Program-made: the position numbers and the translations under genes
The notes under the pieces: generated by a model
The model's input: the letters and a program-made list of their open reading frames with translations, nothing else
Database searches by the model: none
Told to the model about the DNA's origin: nothing
Source of the DNA: Vitellaria paradoxa
Taxonomy: Eukaryota > Streptophyta > Magnoliopsida > Ericales > Sapotaceae
Length of the DNA stretch: 64,000 nucleotides
Assembly (NCBI GenBank): GCA_019916065.1
Contig: CM034240.1
Location: forward strand, 51,050,372-51,114,371
Reading direction: 5' to 3'
Part shown: positions 12,165-23,335 of the stretch, one piece after another
Position numbering within the stretch: the first letter of the stretch is position 1
Layout of the letters: each line of letters opens with the position of its first letter

Positions 12165-12337
12165 TAATTGCTTATGCTTGAAGACATAAAAATATATTTT
12201 GGTAAGTATAAAACTTGTATAACTTGATAACGAAGACAAAACATTAAAAAACCTTGTATAACCTAATAACGAAGACAAAACTTGTATAACGTAATAACTT
12301 ATTATAGAAATTGATATGAAGAAAACCATTAAAAAAT
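9826..12337. other. Intergenic region, AT microsatellites and MITE-like remnants
   Basis: No gene was supported. A less A/T-rich patch at 10018-10240 has open frames but no recognisable protein. Stretches at about 11640-11740 and 11926-12060 share a degenerate text of the form TATGRGAYTTGAGAAA followed by AAAATRATT, as in decayed MITEs. (AT)n runs lie at about 10960-10984 and 12131-12161. The left end of the Harbinger transposon should lie in or near this region but was not located. Confidence 0.5.
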
Positions 12338-12403
12338 AGGTGTTATGTGTGTGTATGTGTTTGAAGTCTTAGGTGTTGTGTGTGTGTATGTGTTTGAAGT
12401 CTT
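12338..12403. repeat. 33-bp tandem duplication
   Basis: TAGGTGTTATGTGTGTGTAT... is immediately repeated as TAGGTGTTGTGTGTGTGTAT.... Each unit ends TTTGAAGTCT. The repeat sits directly upstream of the transposase start at 12434. Confidence 0.85.
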
Positions 12404-12433
12404 ACTCATTGAACCCTTTGTTAGCTTTTTAAG

Positions 12434-13861
12434 ATGGCAAGATTAAACAGAAAACAATTAAGGAAAAGAGAAGAAAAAGAAGCAATTGTTACATTAACAA
12501 CATTCGTTCATGCTGCAATGGGGATGTTTCGCCTATACTTATTCATCCTATCCACGACAAAATATCCCCGCCCCGAGTGTGCGCAGAATCCTGACTTCTA
12601 CCAAACACAAGTCAATGCCGTCAATAGGCTTGTAAATGGTAATGAGGTTGAATGCCACGAGCAGTTGAAGGTAAATAGATGTACATTTTTTAGATTGTGC
12701 TGTTTAGTTCGAGGTGTTAGGTTAGGGGACTCGAGGTTTGTATGTGTTGAGGAGAGGGTAGCTATTTTCTTGTGGATCCTCGCACACCATACAAAGCAAA
12801 GGCGTACCAAACATCAGTTTTGGAGATCGACTAAAATGATAAGTAGGCATTTCAATGCGGTACTTCAAGTTGTGTTGCGCTTCCACAAATTGCTCCTAGT
12901 TACTCCCGATCCTATACCTGCAAACTACTATGACCAACGATGGAGTTGGTTTCAGGTACACTTATGTCTTAAAAGGATCCTAGCTATCCATTTTTGTTTT
13001 CTCAACTACCCTATGTAAGTACTCATAATAACACATTCTTAAATTGTTGTAGAATTGTCTTGGGGCTTTGGACGGGACATTTGTGCCAGTTTACCCCCCC
13101 ACAACTAATAGGCCATGGTATAGGTCGAGGAAGGGTGAAATTGTAACAAATATTTTAGGTGTTTGCAATCGAGACCTTCAATTTGTGTTTGTTTTGTCTA
13201 GATAGAAAGGGTTAGCCACGGACTCTAGAATCCTTAGAGACGCAATCGCAAGACCCAATGGTTTGAAAGTCCCCCGTGGTATGTTACAATTCCATATTGT
13301 AAATTGTTTTCCTTCCATTCCACTCCTTTGATGAACCCTCCCATAAACTGTTTCAATGTTTAACTTCCTTGGGTTATAGGAACTTACTACATTGAGGATG
13401 CTGAATACACAAACGGGGAGGGTTTCTTAGCACCGTACCATGGCCAATGATATCACCTAAACATTTGGAGGCAAGGTCACATGCTGGCTAACAAAGAGGA
13501 GTACTTCAATATGAAGCATTCTGCTACGAGAAATGTCATTGAGAGAGTCTTTGGTGTCTTGAAAATGCAATTTGCAATATTGAGGTCTCCCTCATATTAC
13601 CCAATTCAGACTCAATGTCGTAGCGTGATAGCATGTTGTCTTCTCCATAACCTCATTAAAAGAGAGATGCCTAGTGATCCGATTGAGTTGGAGTATACGC
13701 GATGGGAACAAGATAACCTCCACGATGTCACGATAGATGATGATCGAGTTATAGAAATAGAGACTTCCAATGAATGGATTGCCGAGAGGGATGCGTTGGC
13801 TATTACCATATATAACCATTGGGTAGCAAATGGAGGGGGACAAAAGGTGCACTCTCTATGA
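12434..13861 (+). pseudogene. PIF/Harbinger transposase (DDE), interrupted by two stops
   Basis: Three exons can be read: 12434-12955, 13053-13278 and 13380-13861, joined by GT-AG introns in consistent phase. The acidic triad is present: Asp in GALDGT, Asp in TDSRIL and Glu in NVIERVFGVLK. This matches the PIF/Harbinger nuclease family (DDE_Tnp_4), which cuts and pastes elements with 3-bp TTA/TAA target sites. The frame is broken by an amber codon at 13203-13205, in the place where a Trp-Glu-Gly segment is usual, and by an opal codon at 13448-13450. Both could have arisen by single C-to-T or G-to-A changes. With two stops and otherwise good reading frames, the copy seems recently inactivated. 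The Myb-like partner gene follows on the same strand. Confidence 0.85.
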
Positions 13862-14098
13862 TTGATAGACTTTTTCTAAATGTAATTGTATTAAGAAGTA
13901 TTTGTATTAAGCACTTATTGTTACCAATTTGTATTAAGCATTTGAAGAACTTGTACTCTATACATTATAATATTTATGGTGATTCAATTTCATAAGCTCG
14001 AATTGTAAAATATTGTAATTGTCATGGCTTTAGTTCCTTACTTAATAATTCATGTCGGACTTTTACAATTGTTGGCCAACTAAAATGCATTTGTAGTT

Positions 14099-15281
14099 AT
14101 GGATAGCCAACAAGACACCCAATAACCTAATGTGTCTACAACTTCTACAAAAAGGACCCGTAGGGTGTGGAGGAGGATGCCCTAATAAAAGTGTTGGTGA
14201 ATGAATTTTCGGAAACGTTGAGTGGTGAAAATGGCTTTACATTTGGTTTCTTTACCTTGATTAAGAAAGAGTTGGCGAAATTGTTACCGGATAGCCACAT
14301 TAAGGCCTTTCCCCACATTGACTCCAAGGTCAAGTATTGGAGACAAATGTACCACAAAATAAGTGACATTGTTGCACTTTGTGGCTTTAGTTGGGATGAT
14401 GTCAACAAGTGGGTCGATGTGGAGCAAAGCATGTGGGATGAGTTTGAAAAAGTAACTCATTATGCTTTTGAGGCCTATTTTGTTTCATTAAACTTTTAAT
14501 GCCTACTCATTCCACACTTTGTGGTACAATTTTGTCTCTATAAACTTGAAATTTTTGTGTAGGCTCACCCTAAGAAGGCTAAAGAGGTCTATGGGAAGCG
14601 TTTTCCATACATTGAAGATTGGGTTATTGTCTTTGGAAAGGATAGGGCGACCGGGGCTTTGGTAGAGGATCCAACTCAAATGGAGAAATCAATTCCCCCT
14701 ACTCCAATTGAAGAAGATATTGGGCTACACGGGAATGTCAGTGGTGGAGAAGACTTGGGAAGCGACTTCTATGAGCCATTGTTTGATAAAGAATTTCTCA
14801 ATTCACCATACGCGAACATGGGTCACACTCCTATGGGATCCACCCCCCGCATGTCCATGGCTTCAAGTTCCCCAACCATGGGTTCCATACCTCCGGGTTC
14901 TCCTCCTACAAACTTGAAGCAGCGTATGTCAATCCCAATGCCTACCACGCCTTCGGCTAATTACACAAGCAAAAAGGGAAAGAAAAAAACAAGGATGGGT
15001 GATGAGGAAGACATCCGTGGAAGTATGGACATGTGGTGCAAGCAAAGCTTGGTGACTATGGACAAAGTGGCCAATGCATTGGGGTATGAGAAAGATATAT
15101 CCGCTTGACGATTTCGGGGGAGTTGGAGAAACTTAACCTAACATTGACACAACAATTCAAGATGGATGCCATTATTAGAGAGAAAGATGAGAGGGTTGAC
15201 CAATTTCTAAACACTCGTGATGATAGGAGGCAAGCTTGGTGTGAGGCCGTCCTCAACGGTTATGTGTTTGGTCCGGTTTAG
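14099..15281 (+). pseudogene. Myb/SANT-like DNA-binding protein of the Harbinger element (ORF1), broken
   Basis: This is the second gene of the Harbinger transposon, which helps the transposase find its termini. A Myb/SANT-like domain runs from about 14164 (EEDALIKVLVNE) through WRQMYHKISD to WDEFEK. An intron (14452-14562) follows, and the next exon starts AHPKKAKEV and continues VIVFGKDRATG, the common continuation in this family. The rest is a low-complexity Pro/Ser/Met region, a basic KKGKKKTR patch and a C-terminal segment ending NGYVFGPV. Damage includes a stop eight codons after the ATG at 14099, a frame change near 14160 and a frameshift at about 15106. It is therefore a pseudogene of the same age class as its partner. 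Confidence 0.75.
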
Positions 15282-16768
15282 TAACTTTGTGGGAAAATTT
15301 GAACATAATTTTTTGAATGGCTACGAAATTCATGACCTAACTCATTAGCTATTGGTTAATATAAGAAATACTTTAAGTAATTGTAGTGATGATAAGAAGG
15401 AAGCTATTTTTTGAATAGTATATTTGCTGTATATGTAATGGCAGGTGTTGTAAATGCTTTTTTTGTACATGTGAACAAGAACTTATTCCATGCTTATTAT
15501 GTAATGGCAGGTTAATGTGGTACTCTATTTTGCTAGTTTTGGATGGGCAATGATGATTCATATTTTTGTTATTGAGCCTAGGTTATGTTATTTGTGGCCA
15601 TGTTTACGTATGAAAGGGCAATGTTGATTCAGTAACTATGATATTAATAGTTGTATATGAAGGCAAGTTACCTTGGCAGGGTAAAACTTGCTATCATCTA
15701 ATCTTCCAACCAAATGTAGTCTCAGTGTTGGTCTTATATTTGGACAGGACTGGTTGTTGGATTTGATACAAAAATATGTACTACTTTAAGAAAGCAATCT
15801 AACAAGAGAGATTTTGATTTGTTCGGACTTAAAAATTTGCAAGTGGATAAAGAGTAAGTACGCATATTTGAACCAACTAGCCATTGGGTCTATGGATAAC
15901 CGCAAAGGCCGAACCTCAACTTACATTCCCCTTTTTTTGTAACTACAAGCCTGCTCCGCCACCAACCACCTCATTCGACATTTTTTAGGTGGTTTTTGTT
16001 GCTTCAATTCATTGGATTATGCTATGTGCATATATTACAGGCTTCAAAGCCTCATTTACAGTGGATGATTTGTGTGTTCCGCTGAGACCCATGCTCTAAT
16101 AATATTTTCTTGAAGGAAGTTTGTTTTTATATGACATTTTTTAGTTATATATGAATTGGTTTGGGATGTTATAAAAGCTGGGTGTTGTGCTAGTTATAAA
16201 TAAAGGACAGTGAAAAGAGGTTATGTGATGTATATAATCTCAAATACCAACTATTAGAGTTCCATTGACTTGCATTGGGGGGGCACAAAAATGTGATGTG
16301 ACATATACTTGGCCACCACCCCTGTTATATATGTTACCGAGTTTTTGATTGTAAAAGAATTGAAAATAAGGCTCCGTAAATTGTTTTATGGCTCTTAATT
16401 TTCCTCAATTTAATCCCAATTTTTTCTAACTTTTATCAATTTTCTTTGATTTTCATCAACTTTCTTCAAATTTTTTAGTAACACATCAAATTTTTTCCAA
16501 TTTAACTGCTTTTGTTTTTTTGGCTGCTTTTTTGTGTTTTGTCTTTCTAACATTTAGAAAGTTGCTGTTTTCATCTTTACTTGGTTTTGAGGATTGTGTG
16601 TTTGCATGAAACATAATTGGGCTTATGCTCTTTCTAAGCTAAGGTTTCAAAATCAGTTTTGATTGTTTACAGAAAGAAAGGCTTTGGTGCTTTATTCATC
16701 GAAGCACACCATCAAGTTGCCAACAGAATCAAACAAAACTATCAGCAATAAAGCGTAATTTGACCATG
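15282..16768. other. 3' flank of the Harbinger element, no gene
   Basis: Open frames here are short and without recognised similarity. The right terminal repeat of the Harbinger transposon was sought here and not found. The sequence is moderately A/T rich. Confidence 0.5.
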
Positions 16769-17406
16769 ATGCTAGGCTTACACCCTTTTTATACTCTTAA
16801 TTACACCCTAACCAAAATAACGTCGTTTTGATCTTTTATGAGTAATGAGTCCAAGATTTTATTTTTGTTTGATAAAAATAGTATTTGATAAAAATGTGTA
16901 AAGGTTGAATAAAATTAGAGATTTTATTTTTGTTTTTTTATGAAAATTTTAAAAAATTGGAAAAAGTTAGATAAAATTAAAAAATTAATAAAAATTTTAG
17001 AGAAATTTGAAGCTCAGATGAGCCCTTAGTTTTTCAACACAAGAAGCTTTGTTTAGTGTAATTTATTTGATCAATTTTTCTTTTTTTTCAAACTTTTAAA
17101 TCTTTTAATCAGATTATTCACATTTAAAGAAAATATTTAAAAATAAAAAAATTATTGTAAATATTAAAAAATAACTTTTTCGCTTGTACGTGATTTTTTT
17201 ATTAATTTTAGAAAGTTCTTTTGTACTTTTTTTTTAAATGTGAATAATATGTCTGAAAATTATTAGGAGAAAAAAAAAAGAAAAAGGTTGATTTGTTATG
17301 AACAAGGATACTTCATCTTGGACTCTGTAATTATAAAGGGCCAAAATGATGTCGTTTTGACTATGATGTAACCAAGAGTATAAATGGAAGGGAGTAAGTG
17401 TAGCAT
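16769..17406. mobile_element. Terminal-inverted-repeat element, GACGTC family copy 1 (638 bp)
   Basis: The left arm starts ATGCTAGGCTTACACCC and runs through TTATACTCTTAATTACA to AACGTCGTTTTG (16832). The right arm (17341-17406) is its imperfect reverse complement and ends TAGCAT. The arms are about 65 bp. The interior is A/T rich and non-coding. A second copy with the same arms but different cargo lies at 60146-60886. Long arms with variable interiors recall Mutator-like or Pack-type elements. No target duplication was clear, so the superfamily is unassigned. Confidence 0.7.
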
Positions 17407-18029
17407 TATTTAAAGTCCTATAAAACTCTTACTCACAGCCATAATGGATTCTATATTACGATGAATAGGAAAAGTGCATGAAATATTGCATACATTTACT
17501 TAATTTTTTTTTTCTATGTAGATATTCTCTTTTTGAAATATAGCCCTCCAAGTTTGAACGTTACAATATAATCATTATTCATCTATTTTTAAAAATGTAG
17601 TATGTAACATTCTTAATTTTATTGTCTAGGATAAACGTCATGAGAATATGAAAACTAATTAAAATTGAAATGACACTTAAATAAGGTCGAACCAGAATTT
17701 AATAATATAGCTTCAAATTGTCCAAAAATAATTAAGTAGAGTGGGTTTTGCAATTTAATATTTAATTTAATGAGTAACCAAGTTTGGAACACTACAAGGG
17801 CAAAAGAGTCATTTAACTATTTTTTCATCATTCACCCCCTCTTATTTATAAAACATCCAAACCAAGTTAAAAGTTATCACCTTGTTTAATCCTTCATCCA
17901 AATTATCAACTTTTTTATCCCACTCCATAAACATCACATCAATGTGGGCCAACCCTCTAAAAATAATACCACCTTTTATCTTATACCCCATCTATAACTT
18001 ATCCCCTTGAAATTTTAGTACCATCCAAT
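17407..18029. other. AT-rich spacer
   Basis: No coding frame was found. The part at 17790-18020 is C/A rich on the plus strand and runs directly into the PHD-finger pseudogene, so it may include old 5' sequence of that gene or of another element. Confidence 0.5.
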
Positions 18030-19364
18030 CGGAGTCTTAGGTTGCTCCACGGAATAGCTTATGGACAGCCATGGTTTGGTTGATGGGGGTATAGATTCTG
18101 CCACGGAGGATTTGGGGTGACAGAGCACACGTATAAGAAGGCAATTGAAATTATAAGCACAATGGAACTTGAAAAGATCGTCCAAGATTCCCTTCATTAT
18201 GTGAATCTCAAACCCATCGTCCATCATTATAGGGTTTTGAGTGAAACCTAGTTGATAACACTTAGAGATCTACTAAGATTCTTGTTCGTTCCCAAGGCCG
18301 AATGGACTATCCGAGAGTTTTCTGATCTGATTACCAATTTAGACAGCAAATATGATTCTTTTTTTTTTTTAAGGGGAGGGGGAAGACTCGAACTCGAGTC
18401 ATGAGCAGGCAGGAAAGGCTCTTAACCACTGAGCTAAAGGCCACGCTCCAGCAAATATGATTCAGAAAAATTGTTGCATGTAGCTGATGTTATTGTTGGG
18501 GCATTGAAAAAAAAGAAAGATACGGGGATGACTAGGCAGGAAGTTCGAGACGCTGCCTGACTATACTTTAGGAGCAAAGCCTTTATCAACTTTGTGATGA
18601 AGTTGATGAACAACGTAATCATTCAAGGTCTGGTTGTTCGTTGTGCTATGAATTCATCGACTTGGGTTCTAGAATACACGATTTAGGAGATTGTGCATGA
18701 TGTTCACATCAACTATATAGAGCCAGAAATAGTCCTTGTAGCGCCAACTGTAGTGCCTGGGATTGATGTTTACAGTGATGTGGCTTTCTTGTACACAAAC
18801 ATACTCCTTGGCCACCCAGGGATGAAATCATTTGTTCAGACAATCCTCCACAGCAATCATTTCATGAAGAAGTGGCCATTCATTGACCAAGACGAGGATT
18901 TGAGCCTACAATATATTTGTCAATTTACTCAAGGGGCAACACAATTCCTACTGGCGAAGCACATTGTGGTTCCCTTGTACTGCACAATTAGTGAGCTGAA
19001 GGAAGTAGTGCAGGCTACAATAAGGGACATTTATCGCATTGGAGAGAGATTAGAAGTTACGGGCATTAAAAGAACTGATTAGGAATTTGAAGATTGAGAT
19101 GTCCTGCTTGGAACTATCAACTCGAGCTTTGAGGTGCGAGTGCAGGTGAAATGGCTTGGGATGGATTTAGGGAGCCAGGAGCTATGGTTCGAAGGTGGGC
19201 TCAATAACTTGAAGAAGGTGGGGTGTAGATGTGGTGCGAAGGAATATGACAGAGAGAGGATGACGGTTTGTTATGCTTACGCGATTTTGGTGCACTTGAA
19301 TGCTTCGACTTGGTGTGATGAATGCAAAGAATTGGCAATTGCGATTGGACAAGTGTATCAATAA
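18030..19364 (+). pseudogene. PHD-finger transcription regulator (MMD1 / At1g33420-like), decayed long copy (unit A)
   Basis: Translated pieces follow the order of plant PHD proteins of the MALE MEIOCYTE DEATH 1 / At1g33420 group (family order recalled). An N-terminal segment reads YGQPWF..WGYRFCHGGFGV (about 18058-18120), followed by ITLRDLLRFLF (18258-18290). A winged-helix-like region ends STWVLEYTI (about 18657-18683), then comes KWLGMDLGSQELWFEGG (19150-19200). The C-terminal PHD region has CRCGAKEYD, HLNAS and CDECKELA. Stops and frame changes are scattered through it (for example after AA near 18560 and after VLEYTI). The PHD zinc ligands are incomplete because the middle CxxC pair has become TVCYAYA. 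A 91-bp SINE interrupts it at 18359-18449. Proteins of this family regulate meiosis or pollen development; this copy cannot do so. Confidence 0.72.
18359..18449 (-). mobile_element. 91-bp tRNA-derived SINE with 14-bp target duplications
   Basis: Read on the minus strand, the insert has an A box TAGCTCAGTGG, a B box AGTTCGAGTCT and a terminal poly(A) (seen as T's at 18359-18370). It is flanked by the perfect direct repeat AGCAAATATGATTC (18345-18358 and 18450-18463). Removing the insert and one repeat restores the PHD-finger reading order. The body of about 78 bp is barely longer than a tRNA, so this is either a very short SINE or a retroposed tRNA-like transcript. It was mobilised by LINE machinery in trans (inference). 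Confidence 0.88.
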
Positions 19365-20880
19365 TATGCATGTAAGTACCTACTAAAAAAAAACAATAAA
19401 TTTGGGTTAATTTCCATGTTAGTTTCTAAATTTCAAAAATAGAAAAAAAAAAGAAAAAGGAAAGAGAACTGAAATGATGGTTAAACACATTATCCAAATT
19501 TTTAAAAATTAGAATACGAGAGCACACATGATATCAAAAAGCCGAGATATTAAGAATTGGCTTGTTTCACATGCCAATAGATTTTTTTTAACATATTTTC
19601 CTAAAAAAGTATGAATAAAATGAATAAAAGCTACCAGAAATAGAAATTAAAGTAAAAATTAAATTTTGTTAAAAAATTATATGAAACAGAAAAACAACTT
19701 ACCTTTTTTTTTTAAATTTACGAGACGTAACTTATTAGTGTTTTTGCAATAGCAAAGCCACGATATATAGAGTTTGATTGCCACACTCCTATTTTAGGAT
19801 ACATTTAATCCCTTAAATAGGGTAGACATTACCAAATTCTCTACCTAAATGTAAAATATCAATATTTACTCATCATGCAAAGTTTAAAACAAAGAGGCAA
19901 ATAGAAATTTTCCATCGAGTTTAACATACATAAACTTACCATCTATAAAACTCATCAAACAAAGCATTAGTCTGGCACCGTTCTAACCTTACATTGCTTA
20001 TACAAACTTCCGACACATAATTAAAACAAGAATTAAACAACTCAGGTTCTCCTCTAATCACTCGATGCCACTTCTAAACCCAACCTGAAAAGTGTAAATT
20101 TGGGTGTGAGTATCACACACTTAGTGGAGGTATTATACTTAAAATAAAAGATAATAAATATGTACCAACAATTAATTCACAGCAATTATATCAGTAACTA
20201 TTCCACAACCAACTCATAATTAATTTAATTATGTCACATCTGTTAAAAATATCTCAATTCACAGTCCATTATTACTAGGCCCCAACTGGCTGTATCATAG
20301 CACCTTTGCATAATAAAAGATTTAAATGATAATGCAACACACATTTGGCCCCACCTGGCCCATGAGTTGAGCGCTCAACGATGGACAGTAGCTTGAATTT
20401 AGGTTGTCCCATTAGTCCCATCTGGCTATATCATTTTCTCCGGCTCCATCTGGTTGCATATTATTAATTTCTGCCCCCATATGGCCACATAGTTATTTTT
20501 TTTTCTTTGGCCCCGTCCGGCCTGGTCCAAGCTGACCATAATACAAGTGTAATGCATAAAACTCATGCTGATATGCAACAATGTATCATTTTTTTTCAAT
20601 AAAAATACTATTACTCAAATTTATCATTCCACAAATAACTACGATTCTCCACTAACACAGTAATTTATAAGTAGCAAGCAGTATTTTGCAACGTGAATAT
20701 TCGGCAGTAAACAAATAAACATTTAACCATTTTTATTTAATAGCTTTTATTTTTAAGTTTAATACACCCACCTGGACAGTAGATATTCTGAGAAAGTCAA
20801 TTTACTGAAGTGGTGGTTGCTGATTATCGTTGGGACCTAATTTCTTTTTTAGACCAACAAAATATACAAATTAGGCATTG
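19365..20880 (-). repeat. LTR-like non-coding segment, long form (unit A)
   Basis: Non-coding sequence lies between the PHD fragment and the integrase fragment. The part 20081-20880, beginning near AACCTGAAAAGTGTAAATTTGG, recurs at 21781, 23461, 28661 and 31141. The part of about 610 bp before it (about 19490-20080) recurs only at about 30560-31140. It contains scattered copies of a GGCCCCATCTGGC-like motif (20343-20520). Its position after the integrase C-terminus on the minus strand suggests a gypsy 3' LTR, but exact LTR ends could not be fixed. Confidence 0.6.
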
Positions 20881-21245
20881 AGTAGCTAAAATATGGTGGA
20901 AATAGATATGGGTATTACTTTCGCATATTCTCCTCACTTTCCCAAGTGGCATCCTCCACAGTGTGACCTTTCCACAATACTTTTACTAATGTTATTGTCT
21001 TATTTCGCAAAACTTGATTATTTCTATCCAAAATTTGCACTGGCTCCTCCGTATAAGATAGATATTCTTTCAGTTCAATTGGTTAAGAGGCTAATACATA
21101 AGATAGATCAGGGATATACTTACGTAGCATTGACACATGGAATACATCATGAAGTTTAGACAATTCTGGAGGTAGAGCCAATCTGTATGTAGTTTTTCCA
21201 ATTTGTTATTTAATCTCATAAGGTCCAATGTAGCGAGGGAATATG
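20881..21245 (-). pseudogene. Gypsy integrase C-terminus fragment (unit A)
   Basis: On the minus strand the remains of the integrase C-terminal domain seen in full in unit D are recognisable (ALPPELSKL-like region at about 21150-21180, antisense). The frame is broken. It joins the next PHD fragment at about 21230-21245 through the text GTAGCGAGGGAATATGA. Confidence 0.6.
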
Positions 21246-21643
21246 ATGAGAAGAGGATAACGGCTTGTTATGCAAAGGGTTAACAGTGCTAGAGAAAGAT
21301 TAGAAGTTACGAGCATTAAAGGAACTGATCAGGAATTTGAAGATTAGGATGTCCTGCTTGGAATTATAGACTCAAGCTGTGAGGTGCGGGTGCAGGTGAA
21401 ATGGCTTGGGATGGATTCGGGGAGCTAGGAGCTAAGGTTCGAAGGTGGGCTTGATAACTTGAACAAGGTGGGGTGTAGATATGGTACGAGGAAATATGAT
21501 GGGGAGAGTATGACGGCTTATTATGCATACGGGATTTTGGTGCACCTAACTTGCGCTGACATTGAGGACCGTGGAGCTGTGCCTTCGACTTCGTGTGATG
21601 AATGCAAAGAATTGGCAATTGCGATTGGACAAATGTATCAATA
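21246..21643 (+). pseudogene. PHD-finger fragment, unit B
   Basis: It encodes the linker ERLEVTSIKGTDQ, VKWLGMDSGS, and a decayed PHD finger with CRYGTRKYDGES, HLTCADIED and CDECKELAIAIG. Stops follow QEFED and DSGS. The middle zinc-ligand pair is replaced by Tyr residues (AYYAY). It lacks the N-terminal two thirds of the family. Confidence 0.68.
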
Positions 21644-21649
21644 ATATGC

Positions 21650-22560
21650 ATATAAGTACCGACCAAAAAAATAATAAATTTGGGTTGATTTCCAAATTAA
21701 TTTCTAAATTTCAAAAATAGAAAAAAAAAAAAAAAAGAAGAAGGAAAGAGAATTGAAAAGATGGTTAAACATGTTTACCTGTAAAGTGTAAAGTTGGGTA
21801 TGAGTGTCACACACTCAGTGGAGTATTATACTTAAAATAAAAGATAATAAATATGCACCAACAATTAATTCACAGCAATTATATCAGTAACTCTTTCACA
21901 ACCAACTCATAATTAATTTAATTATGTCACATCTGTTAAAAATATCTCAATTCACAGTCCATCATTACTAGGCCCAACTGGCCGTATCATAGCACCTTTG
22001 CATAATAAAAGATTTAAATGATAATGCAACACACTTTGGCCCCATCTAGCCCATAAGTTGAGCATTCAGCGGTAGACAGTGGCTTGAATTTAGGTTGTCC
22101 CATTAGCCCCACTGACTATATCATTTTCTCCGGTCCCATCTGGCCACATATTATTAATTTTTGGCCCCGTCTGGCCATATATTTATTTTTTTTCCTTTGG
22201 CCCATCTGGCTTGGTTCTATCTGACCATAATTCAACTGTAATGCACAAAACTCATACCGATATGCAACAATGCACCATTTTTTTCAATAAAAATACTATT
22301 TCTCAAATTTATCAATCCCAAAATAACCACGACTCTCCACTAACACAGTAATTTATAAGTAGCAAGTACTATTTAGCAACATGAATATTCGGTAGTAGAT
22401 AAATAAAAATTTAGCCATTTATAGTAAATAACTTTTATTTTTAAGTTTAATACACCCACCTAGACAGTAGATATTCTGAGAAAGTCAATGTACTGAAGTG
22501 GTGGCTGCTGTTATCCTTGGGACCTAATTTTTTTTTTTAGCCCAACAAAATATACAAATT
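21650..22560 (-). repeat. LTR-like segment, short form (unit B)
   Basis: It is collinear with 19365-20880 but lacks the part of about 610 bp. The join is at GTTAAACATG|TTTACCTG near 21770-21780. No coding sequence was seen. Confidence 0.65.
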
Positions 22561-22934
22561 AGGCATTGAGTAGTTAAAATATGGCGGAAATAGGTATGGG
22601 TATTGCTTTCACGAATTCTCCTCACTTTCTCAAGTGGCATCCTCTACAGTGTGACTTTTCCACAATACTTTCACTAATGTTATTGTCTTATTTCGCAAAA
22701 CTTGATTATTTCTATCCAAAATTTGCACTGGCTTCTCCGTATAAGATAGATATTCTTTCAGTTCAATTGGTTAAAAGGCTAATACATGAGATGAATCAGG
22801 GATATACTTACGTAGCATTGACACATGGAACACATTATGAAGTTTAGACAATTCTGGAGGTAGAGCCAATCTGTATGCAGTTTCCCCAATTCTTTGTATA
22901 ATTTCATAAGGTCCAATGTAGCAAGGGAATATGA
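22561..22934 (-). pseudogene. Gypsy integrase C-terminus fragment (unit B)
   Basis: The minus-strand frame from 23004 to 22771 reads through antisense PHD sequence and then FPCYIGPYEIIQRIGETAYR, LALPPELSKL and VFHVSMLRKY. These are hallmarks of the integrase C-terminal region of Ty3/gypsy elements. It is truncated after HVLAF by a stop. Confidence 0.75.
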
Positions 22935-23332
22935 TGGGGAGAGGATGACGGCTTGTTATGTAAATGGTTAACAGTGCCAGAGAAAGATTAGAAGTTATGA
23001 GCATTAAAGGAACTAATCAGGAAACTGAAGATCGAGATGTTCTGCTTGGAACTATAGACTCAGGCTGTGAGGTGTGGGTGCAGTTGAAATGGCTTGGGAT
23101 GGATTCGGGGAGCCAGGAACTAAGGTTCAAAGGTGGGCCCGATAACTTGAACAAGGTGGGGTGCAGATGTGGTGCGAAGGAATATTACAGGAAAAGCATG
23201 ACGGCTTCTTATGCATACAGGATTTTGGTGCACCTGACTTGCGCTAACATTGAGGACCGTGTAGCTATGCCTTCGACTTGGTGTGATGAATGCAAAAAAT
23301 TGGCAATTGCGATTGGACAAATTTATCAATAA
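22935..23332 (+). pseudogene. PHD-finger fragment, unit C
   Basis: This is the best-preserved short copy: 122 codons stay open from the ATG at 22964. It reads RERLEVMSIKGTNQ, LKWLGMDSGSQELRF, CRCGAKEYYRKS, HLTCANIED and CDECKKLAIAIG. The first (CRC), fourth (HLTC) and last (CDEC) ligand groups of a C4HC3 PHD finger survive, but the CxxC after the first group is lost (TASYAY). The open frame is probably chance survival of a pseudogene rather than a functional small protein. Confidence 0.68.
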
Positions 23333-23335
23333 TAT

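Noticed and set aside
16378..17030. Tourist-like element between GGCTCCG (16371) and GAGCCC (17020)
   Set aside because: The ends are not convincing inverted repeats and the flanking TAA/TTA do not match.
22964..23332. Functional small PHD protein (122 codons open)
   Set aside because: Zinc ligands are missing, sister copies have stops, and the N-terminal domains are absent.
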